Of a DNA stretch of 64,000 nt, positions 1-10,676 are shown in pieces. Location of the stretch: NCBI RefSeq assembly GCF_036785885.1, contig NC_092312.1, positions 25,748,001-25,812,000 on the forward strand, written 5' to 3'. The notes under the pieces are model-generated. The model searched no databases, was not told the DNA's origin, and saw nothing but the letters and a program-made list of their open reading frames with translations. The DNA comes from Coffea arabica. Taxonomy: Eukaryota; Streptophyta; Magnoliopsida; Gentianales; Rubiaceae. The translations under genes were made by a program, and so were the position numbers. Within the stretch, counting starts at the first letter, position 1, and every line of letters begins with the position of its first letter.

Positions 1-128
1 ATCATTAAATATCTTTTATGAACATCTAAATCTAAGTCCTCTGAACACCAGCCACTGATATTTATTAAGTCAAAAAAGTACTGCAACATAGCAGCGCATC
101 AAAACATGTGCTCCAAATAATTGCAAAC

Positions 129-3100
129 CTGACTTTCTTCAGGAAAACCATTCCTCAGCCACGATCGGCAGTGGGCATAAAGAGAAGCACTCTCAGATAC
201 TCGGACCTATCATAGAATAAAGAGGTAAAAATCACCAACAAATACTACAAGTGATAGTCTGAATGCAGCAAAATTGGTCCCAATACACTCTTAGTTGTGG
301 TAGTAAGTTTTCAAAAAGAGAAATGTGATACATATTAATGAGATCAAGGCAAGTCATTAGGACAATCTGCCCTATATTGAAACTATCCTATGGATGACTG
401 ATTCTTTGATGCTTATGCTACTTCTCTTCCTTCGCCAAATAAAGACTTTCTTCATCTAATAGGAATATCCCATTAAACAAATGGAGTACCCAGTTATCTT
501 TCATTTAAAAATTGACCAGCATAATGAAAACTATAATCCAAAATCCAAGCCATGAGACTTCAACTATCAGTGCAGGAAAGAAAGGCAAGATGTACAACCT
601 TAGACTAGACAGCAAAATTGTCAAGGCCTTTTCCATGGAGAGAGAGATGTACATCAAATTTATCTCTGTGCCTTTTCCATGGAGAGAGAGATGTAAAATT
701 AGGAAGTTCAGCAATTGTTAATGTTTTTTTGCCAACTTTTTCATACATCACAGGAAGTCGAAAATGCAAAACATTGTCTACAGAATATAATCTCTTTATC
801 ACATTAAAATCCTTACAATTTTCTATTGCAGCCAAAAGAATGGTTATATAATGCATACAAACTGCATCCACTATCGCGATTAAGAGCAATGAAAAGACTC
901 AGAGCTTACTTACCTTCCTGTCTCTAATAGTTACAAAAGAATCATCCCTGCCTCTTTCCCTGCAAAAGCTAAAAATGCAGATGTATGATTTGTTCTGCAA
1001 AGAAACAAGTGCATAGGAAATAGAAACCTGGATACTAATTCATAAGCAAAAATAGTTAAAAGTGCAGCTTTACCTCATTTCTTTGTGGCCATTACTATCA
1101 GAAACTGGAGTAGATGAAAGGGAGACCTAGCACCCAAAAAAAAAAAAAAACCAAAATTGTTCAGAAGATAGCACCAAAATCAAGGAACTACATCATAGGA
1201 TTCCATACACTGTTGGTCTATGCACCAAGCAATTAATTCACAAGATGGATCCAATTCCCTAGTCAAATTGATATGGGAATACTATAAACAAAAAAAGCTA
1301 AGACAAAACAACACAAAATGATAGATTAATCCTGTCTTTAAGTCAAAAATAATGCATATAAATACTCTCTGAGTGAAATATTATCATCACTGCACAACTA
1401 GAAATCTTTCACTTCACTTAGCAGAATAAATGGATGAGGAAGAAATAGTTGAAAGACACCGTGAAGCTCAGCAGACAATCATATCACACAAGAAGTTCAA
1501 AAATTGCAAATTATCTTACGAAAACAACAAACCTGATTATTTAGACAATTACCAAATGCAAGTAATGAGATCTCCATGTTTTTCCTAGCAAAAATTGAGA
1601 ACCTTTATGAAATGTGAATTTCTAACCAGTAGCAGGCTTTATAGCAAGCTATCCCCAGGGAAATCTAGCAATTGGATATCATTTTTCCATTTTCAAGAAC
1701 TTCAACAATACTAAATTGTTCATTTACTTTCAGAAGAGATTCATAATTGTCCACTGGAAATTAAAAAACTGGAGGCTACATTAAAACAGTGTAATGGGGT
1801 CATGTTGGAAGATAGCCAACTCCTGTGGTAGGATGTGGCCATTTTAGGACAAGCAAGAAATCAGTGACTGGGTAACAAACATGTAAACCAGGAAATAAAG
1901 AAGAAACGCCCCATGTATAACCTGGTTTGTGCTCATTTCACCAACTCTCCAGAAAAATCTCAAGCTTTCCGACGCAGAAGGATATTTAGTTTCAGATTCC
2001 ATATTTCAACAAATTCAGAAAATAATAAAGCATTCACTTCAAGAACCTCACAAAGCTAAATGAGTACAGAAACAGAATAAGGGGAGGAAAGGCATAGGGT
2101 GATATTGAAGGAAGGAAAGGAAAAATAGAAGGGGAAAACAAAAGAAAAGATGATGGAGAAGGACAAGCAGGAGAGGAGGTAGGAAGCGAATCAGAAGTCA
2201 GAACAAAATGAGAATTCCAGAAAATGAGGGCAAAGAGAGTGAGCAATGATCTACACAGAACAAAAAGGAAACCCTAATTTCCACCAATAATCTGATGCTT
2301 ACTCAACCTAAGCATTTTCTATACAACTCAGTAGAAACCAAAGACCCTAATGCAGATCCAATGGATATAAAGCAGATCCAGTGGATATAAAAATGTACAA
2401 AAAGGTTGCTTTTCAGCACATGCACTTAGTGATAAGTTGCACGTGTTTTTAGCTGCAGCTTGGCTGAAAAAGTATTGTGATAAGAATCATACTCCAACTA
2501 CAGAGGGCATGTAGAGATGCGATGGATAAACTTAAAAGACAAATTTTTTAACAACTTTGTCTAAGTAACCAAAAACACACCTCAAAGTTTTAAAACACAG
2601 ACCCTAAAACATAACACACACCATCTTCAGGTCTGTATTATAAAACTTTGGGGTGTTTTTTGAGGTTGCTTAGACAAAGTTGCTAAAAAACTTGTCTAAT
2701 AAAAACCCCTCAAAAAACAGGGCTTCCAAGCAGACCCTATGTCCTCCAATATATAAAGCAAATACCAAAAGTGCTTAACTACTTCGAGTAATGTTTAGTT
2801 CATATAAGTTCGTAACCCAAAAAAACTCCTCAGCATGAAACATTACCCTATCTTCAGATACCTGAACAAAAGATTGACAATGCTAATTTTGTGCCTTAAA
2901 AAATGATTACCACATTAAAAGATTTGATTTCTAATAGCTCCAAAATGTGAATCTTCTCCTATCCCCCTAAACAACATCTCACAGTGCTGAGTAGAAAACA
3001 GTACCTCAGAAAATGCTAACCATTTCCAACGTTCATAGTGCCTTTTCATGCTATAAAATGCTATCACTCTCCGTATCTCCCACAATTCACAAAAATAATT

Positions 3101-6100
3101 CAATGATGATAGGATCCAAAATAAATATACACCTTATACACTAAAACCTAAAGCCGCTTCTCTAAAAATGTTTATTGGGACAACCTGTCTATTTAATTGC
3201 AAGCAAAAAAAAAAGGTACATGGTCAAGGCCCCAAAAATCTTAGCCATTTGGGAAAGGTGTAAAGAACTATGCAAGGTGCTCTACATGAGAATGTCCAAT
3301 GTTGCAGGAAACGTTATAGTGCTTATATTTAAACAGCTTGTGCATTTATTAACTGGGATCTTCTAATGAGATCACTAACAAGGTTCTCGTTATTATCACG
3401 GTTGTGAAAGTCAAAGAAACCACAGCTGGTTCACCACAAGTAATTGAGCTCCAAGGCTTAAGAGGTGTCTCAGAAAAAAACGATGTCATTATCTGATGAC
3501 TCGTCTCTGTTCTTCTAATTACACTTTGTCCCAAGTGTTGATCAACGTTCAAATACAATTCTATATTAAAGTTCAGTTTCTCTTTTCTTTTTCTCATGGA
3601 TTAGGGAGGAGCCCCAAATATGTGTTTTAAAGTAAACATAAAAAATGATCGAAATTAAAAGATTCAGATATCATGCACAAATGATAAGTCAATTTTCACA
3701 AGACAGATCTGCAGCCACTAGGTTATCAGAATTGTGATTTGAACTGGTTGACCACACTCCATTTTAAACATGGAATTAATAAACAGTAAGTAATTGAAAA
3801 TAGTGAGTAAATTGGCCAAAAAAGGTTAGAAGATCCAAAGTTACACCAGTAGATGCTTTAGTCTATATGCGAGGCCATAAATATTTAAATGCAGCATTTA
3901 ACAGATATTTGCAGCATGGATAACTATCATTGTCAAAGGAAAAAAAATTATTTTACACTTCTGCTTATGTGATGTCTCCCCTAGTTCAATTCCTGCCCAT
4001 CTAAAATTGGATGTGGAAAACTGAAATTGGTAATACTCAATACCATGCTCCTTACACTTGAATCAAGCAACTTTCAATTCACCGACTTGTTCACCCATAA
4101 GAGATATAAATGCTCAAATCTCCATCCAAGCTCAAAGTTGGTCAGTTACTTTCCATTCTTAGCAGCTTTACACCCGAAGATAGAAATGTTAAATCTGCCT
4201 GATCTGTTGACTCAATAAGGTCAGTTCTTCAGACATTAGGAAACTTTGCAATTTAGAAGAAGATTTAGCTGCTGAGAGGTCCAAAAGTAGAGAAAGTAAA
4301 GGATTTCCCAGTAATAGCTGATGCATCATCATTTTCTTCCTGAAAATGTCTAATGAACAAATGGATAAAGATTATATCTCCACTGCAATTGAGCTTTTAA
4401 TAACTCATAATCTTCCGAATCTTGACAAATGGAAAAAAAGTGTTTGCTCTACTCTAATTGGCAAGTGATAAAATTTCCATCTCCTATTAGTATAACCATC
4501 AGGGAGTACACTGTTTTTGCATAACTGTATATCATTCTGTTGGGACCTCAAATGCCTGACAAAAGAATTCCTTTAGAAAAGTGACAAAGCTGAATCCTAT
4601 TCACAATAAAAATAGATATACGAAGGTAGACAAGACACGTCAAATACAAATACAGGTTTTTCACTATGACATTTGCATGCAAATGAATGTTTCATCTTAC
4701 TTCAAACCCTTAAATTGATTATGAATTGAAGCACAGTTATACCTCCATATATGTCATGCACAAAACTGCATGAGCATTACTGGTCAATCAGTAACCAAAA
4801 ATCAGAAAGGAATTAGATATAAGGATAAGCAAGAATGCTTTCAGGACCAAGCTTAGACAAAAATTTTGGATCCAAAGAGAAACAATGCATATATTTGCAA
4901 TAAATGTAGTAAAATATGCATCTTATAATCAGCTACTCCAAGAATGTTCAGTGTTATAACTCATGCTTGTACTGTTCTCTTCAAATCAAGCGCATATAAA
5001 AACTTAGATAGCCAAAACAATGAAGCATAAAGCACAGAAAGTGATGCAGGTCAGCTTAAATTTTGAAACCAAAACCACCTACTCTGGACAGAATTTCAGC
5101 ATTTCAACAGATTACTAAAAGGTCAGGCTGGAGTTTAATGTAATAAAGTCCTACCAGTTTCCAAAATAACCGTAATTCTCATCAACGAAAAATATAGAAA
5201 ACCACACAGTTATTTAGCTAAATAAAAACACAGAAAACCACACAGTTATTTAGCTAAATGCAAATCAAGCTCACTGTAAATGAAAACTTGTAAAAGAAGT
5301 TACTCTAAGAGCCTTCCTTCCTTTCTTCTGGTTTTTTTCCCTTTTTGGTTAAAGAAATTATAAGAATCTTCAAGAAGTTTTTTTTTTTTTTTTAAGATTC
5401 CTATTAATACTCATTCTTTATAACCAACATTTATTTACACATTTGCAAGTATACATAGATACCTAACCCAACTTTAAAATATTTCCCAAGTAATGCAAGT
5501 GAAGAAAGATAAAAATGGGAAAAAACATACAAGAGAAAGAGAGAGAATTCTAATGCTGAAAAAATGAATTTCAACGAAATTTAAAGAAATCAGAAAATAG
5601 TTCCTCAAAAAATTCCAAAAACCTTGTGTTGAGGCTGTGAAGAAGCAGAAGCAGAAATTGGGACACCTTTAATCACACCCGGCATGACAGTTGCCCCACC
5701 ACCAGCCGGGTGCTGCAAATGCGGGATGGACCTACCACTAACATACCCCATACCCATACCCATTCCCGTGCCCGCAACCAGACCTGGATCCGGATGAGAG
5801 TACCCAAACAACGGCCTGGGGTACGAAATCCCAACCCCGGGACGAGCTGCCCCAGCTGCGTACAAATGAGAATTAGGGTTAATAGAATTATTAACGGGAA
5901 CAGAAGAATGGGGATGTTTTTGAAGAAACCCTCTGCCGGAGGAAGCTACAGGGTAGAGAGTGGTGGTGGCATTAGCTGTGGTGGTGACGTCATGGGATGG
6001 GGGAGGATAATTGGAGTTAGGGCTTGCGGGGAGTCTGGAATTTATTAGATGGGGATGCGGCTGGGGATAAAAAGGTGCTGGGTAATGGTGAGGGTGTAGT

Positions 6101-6273
6101 GGATGGGGATGGAAATGAGGAGGAGGCGGAGGAGGAGGAGGAGGAGTAGGTGGGTTTCGGGGATTAGGGGGAAATGGAGGTCTTGTGGTGGTGGAGGTGG
6201 TGGCAACGGCGGTGGTAGTGGACGACGACGGAGCAGGATCAGGTGGTGGTGGTGGAGGAGCGGAGAGGGCCAT
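129..6273 (-). CDS. LIN37-like proline-rich protein (putative DREAM complex subunit), 3' end outside window
   Basis: Four exons join in frame on the minus strand: 5623-6273, 1074-1126, 914-959 and 129-206, giving 276 codons before the window edge. Each junction has GT-AG borders and phases agree (651, 53, 46, 78 bp). Residues 1-217 are Pro/His/Thr-rich and low complexity. Residues about 236-276 hold the conserved block: RGRDDSFVTIRDRK, then VRVSESASLYAHCRSWLRNG. The LYxxCRxWxRN core is what I recognise from LIN37, a subunit of the MuvB/DREAM complex that represses cell-cycle genes with E2F/RB and MYB proteins; plant members are usually annotated only as proline-rich family proteins. Intron 1 is 4.5 kb, very long for this gene. 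The start at 6273 is the first ATG of the long open exon. Family call is from motif memory; the remaining C-terminus lies to the left of the window. Confidence 0.8.
626..695. repeat. Two direct copies of a 26-bp unit in LIN37-like last visible intron region
   Basis: The unit GCCTTTTCCATGGAGAGAGA plus six more bases occurs at 626-651 and 670-695 with an 18-bp spacer. It lies between exons 3 and 4 of the LIN37-like gene. It is a simple local duplication; no function is apparent. Confidence 0.85.
2350..2391. repeat. Short tandem duplication, about 20-bp unit
   Basis: Two near-identical neighbouring copies of a unit reading GCAGATCCARTGGATATAAA occur in the first intron of the LIN37-like gene. 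Only one base differs. It looks like replication slippage. Confidence 0.7.
2537..2737. mobile_element. Inverted-repeat MITE, truncated on the left
   Basis: Arms of about 70 bp fold back on each other: the left arm reads AGACAAATTTTTTAACAACT and the right arm reads, in reverse complement, AGACAAGTTTTTTAGCAACT, with similarity continuing inward to the CAGACC motif near the centre. The right side ends in CAGGGCTTCCAAGCAGACCC, a GGGTCTG-type terminus seen in many plant MITEs; the matching left tip is missing. It lies in intron 1 of the LIN37-like gene. The superfamily is not settled (hAT or PIF-like). Confidence 0.65.
5196..5259. repeat. Two direct copies of a 28-bp unit
   Basis: The unit starting AGAAAACCACACAGTTATTT lies at 5196-5223 and 5232-5259, identical in both copies, inside intron 1 of the LIN37-like gene. 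Confidence 0.85.
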
Positions 6274-6450
6274 TTCCGGAGGGAGGAGTTTGGTGGCGCG
6301 GAATTTTGATTTTTCAGGTTCTCGGGTTTTGGGAGAGAGAAAATTTTAAATTTTTGTAGTTTATAAATCTTGGCGTGGACAAAGTGTCGGGTTTTGGGTG
6401 AAGAAACGACATCGTCTTTCCAATGAGCAGCGCAAACGACAGTATGTTGT

Positions 6451-6651
6451 GGGTCCGTTTGGATTTCGAAAAAAAAAAGACACAGCAACTGGAATCTGAA
6501 CAAGACTCCGTCTCAATAATTTGTTTCACAAATTTCAATCACCTTCTTATCTTTTCAATCATCTTTTTATTTCACATACATCACGTTACAAAAAAATCCT
6601 ACAGTAATTATCTCAAATATCATTCAAATAAACTCCTATCCAAACAGACCC
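6451..6651. mobile_element. Short MITE with GGGTCYGTTTGGAT termini, upstream of the LIN37-like gene
   Basis: The element is 201 bp long. It starts GGGTCCGTTTGGAT and ends ATCCAAACAGACCC, a 14-bp terminal inverted repeat with one mismatch. No clear target duplication is visible on either side. It sits about 180 bp upstream of the LIN37-like start codon, so it is probably in the promoter or beside the 5' UTR. The same terminal signature recurs at 17945-18745. Confidence 0.6.
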
Positions 6652-7195
6652 AATAACTCTTGGATTAATTATTTTTGAAAAATTTTATCGTAGCAGTATA
6701 TTTGAAAATTTTTTAATATAAAATTTTTTAATATATTTAATATATTATATAAATAAATTATTTTTTAAATTATTATATATTATTATAACATTATTTTTAA
6801 AAAAATAGTCAATCCAACGGAGAGGAACACAAAAATGGGTGAGCGGGGGCTAGGGATTTTTGGTGGCCCCGGGGGGGAAGGGGGTGCTGTGTATTGGAGA
6901 ATTTGGGATGAAGGTCAGTTTGTAGGGTTCCTTCTGTCTGGTTGGTGTTCTATCTTTTTGTCCACATTGCTCTTCATTTTGTTGGGCTTTTGACTATCTT
7001 ATCCTTCTTTGTCTTTAATGTCTCGTATTTGCATTAGAAATTGGATATGACTTCTGCTAAGAGTTTTAACAAAACCACAAGATACAATAATGGCCCCCTT
7101 TGAAAGGTGGGTGTTTTGGATGTTTGTCTAAAATTTTACTGTAAATCACTGTAGAAGTTGTAAGAAAAATTTTTAGGACAGATTACTGTAGATTT

Positions 7196-7800
7196 CTTTT
7201 TCTTTCTTTTTCTTTTTCTTTCTTTCTTCTCTTTTTCTTCTCCCTTCCCCCTCCCCCGGCACCTCTGCCTCTGATGTAGAAGAACTAGCAACCATGGGAA
7301 ATTTTTGTTTTTAGCTTTTTCTCTCCCCCTCTTCTCTCTCTCCCTCTCCCTCTCCCTCTCTCCCTATCCTCCCCTTCCCTGTCGCCCTCTTACGCCGGAA
7401 TAGGTGAAGCCATGGATTTTTTTTTTTTTTGCTTTTTCTCTCCCCACTCTCCACCCCCTTTCCCGCCACCCTCCCCCTCCCCCTAATTGCAATCTAGTCG
7501 CCTAGTAGCCTGCAATTTTTTTTTCCCTTTATCTTCCCCTCTTATCCCTCTCCCTCTCTCCCTCTCCTCTCCCCTCCCCCTCGCACTTCGACTTGTATTA
7601 GAACTTGCAGCCACGAAATATTTTTTTTTTTTTTGCTTTTTCTCTCCCTTTCTCCTCCCCTCCCCCGCCACCCTCCCCCTCCCCTAGATGTGCGACCAAA
7701 TCGCAGCTAGTAGGAGGGGGAGGGTGGCGGGGGAGGGAGAGGGGAAGAGGGGAGGGGAGAAGAGGAGGATAGGGGTGAGGGAGAAAGAGAGAAAAAAAAA
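7196..7800. repeat. Polypyrimidine tract switching to polypurine, with internal inverted repeat
   Basis: About 500 bp of CT-rich sequence (C/T runs broken by islands such as GCCATGG near 7410 and CAGCCACGAAAT near 7608) is followed at about 7708 by a GA-rich run. The CT block at about 7657-7683 and the GA block at about 7711-7737 are reverse complements, with GCCACC / GGTGGC at the centre. Roughly 110-150-bp degenerate units ending in poly-T then TGCTTTTTCTCTCC repeat several times. Open frames through it are low-complexity artefacts. It may be the expanded core of a MITE-like element whose right end, AACTTGAGGTTCCAAACAGG, lies near 8046. Confidence 0.7.
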
Positions 7801-8049
7801 AAAGAGGAAGGCTAGCACTAATTCCAGTGCCACAATAGGTGTTGGCGCTGGGAGCGGTGGTGGAGGTGGTGGCTGGTGGGTTGGATGAGGGAGGAAAAAG
7901 AAAAAAAGTTGAAGGGAAATTTTTTGTGTATTAGATTTGAAATGTGTAGGTTAAAAACTTTGATAAGTTTTTTGAGGTTCCTGTAACAGAAGTTGTTAAA
8001 AAATAGTATCATAAAAACTTGCAAAAAACTTGAGGTTCCAAACAGGGCA

Positions 8050-9600
8050 AATATAATAAGATGCTTTCCAAGCTCTGATTCACTACTTGAAATGCCATCT
8101 TCAGCTTAGTGAAGTATCGTCATCATCATAAAAAGCACCAAACATTAAGAGCCCACAGCCTTGGCTGGGTGGTGATTGATTTGCTGGATTCCTCTTCTTG
8201 ACCTCTTTAACTCTCCTTCCTCCTAGTGCAGAGTAGGAGTAATTGTAATATAAAATCTATTATGTCGACAAAAAAAAAAAAAGAACCAATTACTCCTAGA
8301 GTAGTTCGCCAGTAAGAGAGTTTTAAAACTTTATTTGGGTATAGATCCCATTTGAATATCCAGACTTTTCTGAAAATGTTTTGCCAACTATGCATTCGTC
8401 TGAACCGGTGGTAATTCATTGGATTTTCCTTAACCTCTACCAGACACATTAACTGAAATCTGAACAGGACTCCACCTCAATTACCATCAATCTTCCTCTT
8501 GAAAAATATAGTATAGCAGAAACAGCCAATTTGCACTCCAAAAAATGAGTAGCTGAAGATCATTCAGAATGCCAAGGTCCAAAAACAAAGTAGAATAGAA
8601 GAAGTAACCAACAATTCTCAAAATGACGGTAAATATTAGTATTTTTTGTAAAACTAACTCCAGCAGCATAGACTGCAAAAATGTATTGTTTCAGGTTGTA
8701 AGCCTTTTTATGCTAAATAATTCATCAATCTTGCCAGCAATAAACCCTGAACAACAATGTAAAAATAAGTAGGTTCTATGTAAATATAATCAATTTAACA
8801 TGACGTAAATATAAGAAGATTCTGTACAAATATAAATAGGGATAATTTTAGAAATCTTTCCAGTAATTGCACTTAAATACCCTCTAATGCTGAAAATTAC
8901 ACTATCCTCTTTTTTCAGATAGATGTGACCAAATGTTGTGCATTTTCTGCTATTGAGAAAATGAAATTGAGTCAAATATAATTTTTTTTCTACTTCTTGG
9001 TGCCCTTTTGCTGGCATTGTAACAATTTGAGGAGTTAAGATGTTATACAGTGCCATTATTGTGAAAAAAAAAAAAAAAACCAAACTAGCTTTGATGAGAG
9101 AGAACTCAATAAACCAATCCATTCTCAAAATTGGCGATCCTTCATCTAATATGAAAAATCAAACTAACTGTCGTTTTCATCTGCTCACTTTTGCTTCTTA
9201 GTTACCATTATACCACTTGAAATAGTCACATTTTGGCACAATAGAACTATAATCTATCCGTATTTCTTTCACATTCTAAAATTCTAACTGTTGCATTGCA
9301 TCTGCAGTAACAATTTCTATTTTTGATCCTCAATAATGTTTCTACATGAATTGAGTTCCCGTGATAACTTGATGAAGACATACTTGTTCTTCAATTGTTG
9401 TACTAGTCAATGTGTACTTCTAATACTTGATGAGGTCATAACTCATTTCACGCAAAAATGCCTTCTTTGAAAAATGGAATGCATGTTTTTTCACACATTC
9501 TCTAGTTTATATGTTGCCAGGATAGGATAGAGCCGTTGTAGTTGATAATGCAGCGGCTCTTCTTGACTTGAACAATCAAAAGTTGACTTTTTTTTTTATA
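8050..9600. other. Intergenic stretch without recognisable genes
   Basis: This AT-rich spacer lies between the divergent LIN37-like and NTAN1 genes. I see no domain-bearing frame, RNA gene or structured repeat beyond poly-A/poly-T runs near 8270 and 9065. Confidence 0.5.
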
Positions 9601-9633
9601 TGTATTTTTTGCTATCCTGAGAGGATCATTGGA

Positions 9634-9850
9634 CCATCCTACATCGAAAGATTGTGGGGTAGTTATTCTGGGTGTAAGGTCCCCAGCCGCACCTCCTGTC
9701 ACCAATTGATTGGATGTTGTTAGTTTGTGGGTCCCCCTTAGATTGACTTTAGGGTCCAATTTGACTCTGACTTTAGGGTCCAATTTGGCGATGACTCCTG
9801 AGTGTTTCTAACATAATTGTGTGTGTTACTTATTCTGTCTATGGAAAAAA
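9634..9850 (+). mobile_element. 217-bp poly-A retroposon (family A) with perfect 15-bp target duplication
   Basis: The insert is flanked by identical copies of GAGAGGATCATTGGA at 9619-9633 and 9851-9865. It ends in a short A tract, so it was inserted by target-primed reverse transcription in the plus orientation. Its 3' part reads CGATGACTCCTGAGTGTTTC, then a GTGTGTGTTACTTATTCTGT segment before the A tail. The same 3' part occurs at 34996-35114. A GGGTCCAATTTG motif is repeated twice in the middle (near 9750 and 9778). No clear tRNA A/B boxes were found, so it may be a SINE of another origin or a LINE 3' end. Confidence 0.75.
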
Positions 9851-10676
9851 GAGAGGATCATTGGAGGGACAATATTTTTCCTTTTTTTTTGTTTTATTAA
9901 TTTCATTAAAAAGTGATACGTGTGCTCTCTTACGTACAATGAGGGCAAATTTGGTAGAAAATTACGTGTCAATACTTTTGTCTCAAACTTTAAGGAAGCT
10001 TTTCTTGACAAGGGCTAAAATAATTATAAATATATCATTCAGGAGGAGGGCAGCATAATTTCCAATATTAGAGGACATTTAAGCATAATTTTTAGAAACC
10101 TCAAGGGACGTTTATGAAATTATCCCATATAGATAGTTTAATAATATTTGTATCATAAATTACATCCAAGTCATTAGCTAACAACACATACGTAGTTAAC
10201 ACCAACAATTTTAGCAATAATATACTTGGCAATTTTTTAATCACATTCGATAATTAACTTTGCGTGCTTCTTCATTTTGACAATTAAGAGACCGACTCTT
10301 ATGGCCTAGGGTAATAAACTTGTGTTTGGTCAAACTTCCCATAAAATACACCTTTTTATTGGACCTTGGTTGAGATTATTCTCCACGCTTTGTAACAGAG
10401 TCCTGAATCCTGAGATGTTGGTGTCGGTGTCAGGACTCTGGTCAGAGAGGAAACTGCTGGTACGAAGACTCCTGATTATATCAGTTTAAGGATTAGAATT
10501 GAGATTCTATCGCCCAAGTTCTGTAATTTTCGCGTTATTGGGGCAGACATACCTAAGAAATTGATATCTGGAGCTCAATCAACAATTTAATTGCATCCCT
10601 TTTGACTCTCCCCTCAGAGATTGCAGGCGCAAGTCACAAGGTCTTCATTTCATTCTACCCTTCTCTTCATTACCAG

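Noticed and set aside
6045..6503. Long open frames overlapping exon 1 of the LIN37-like gene, including a His/Leu/Pro-rich one
   Set aside because: They are other-frame readings of the proline-rich repeats and of upstream non-coding sequence. The LIN37-like frame alone joins to conserved exons.
7483..7888. Open frames rich in Arg/Gly/Lys or Ser/Pro/Leu
   Set aside because: They are translations of the polypurine/polypyrimidine tract, with no domain and in all frames alike.
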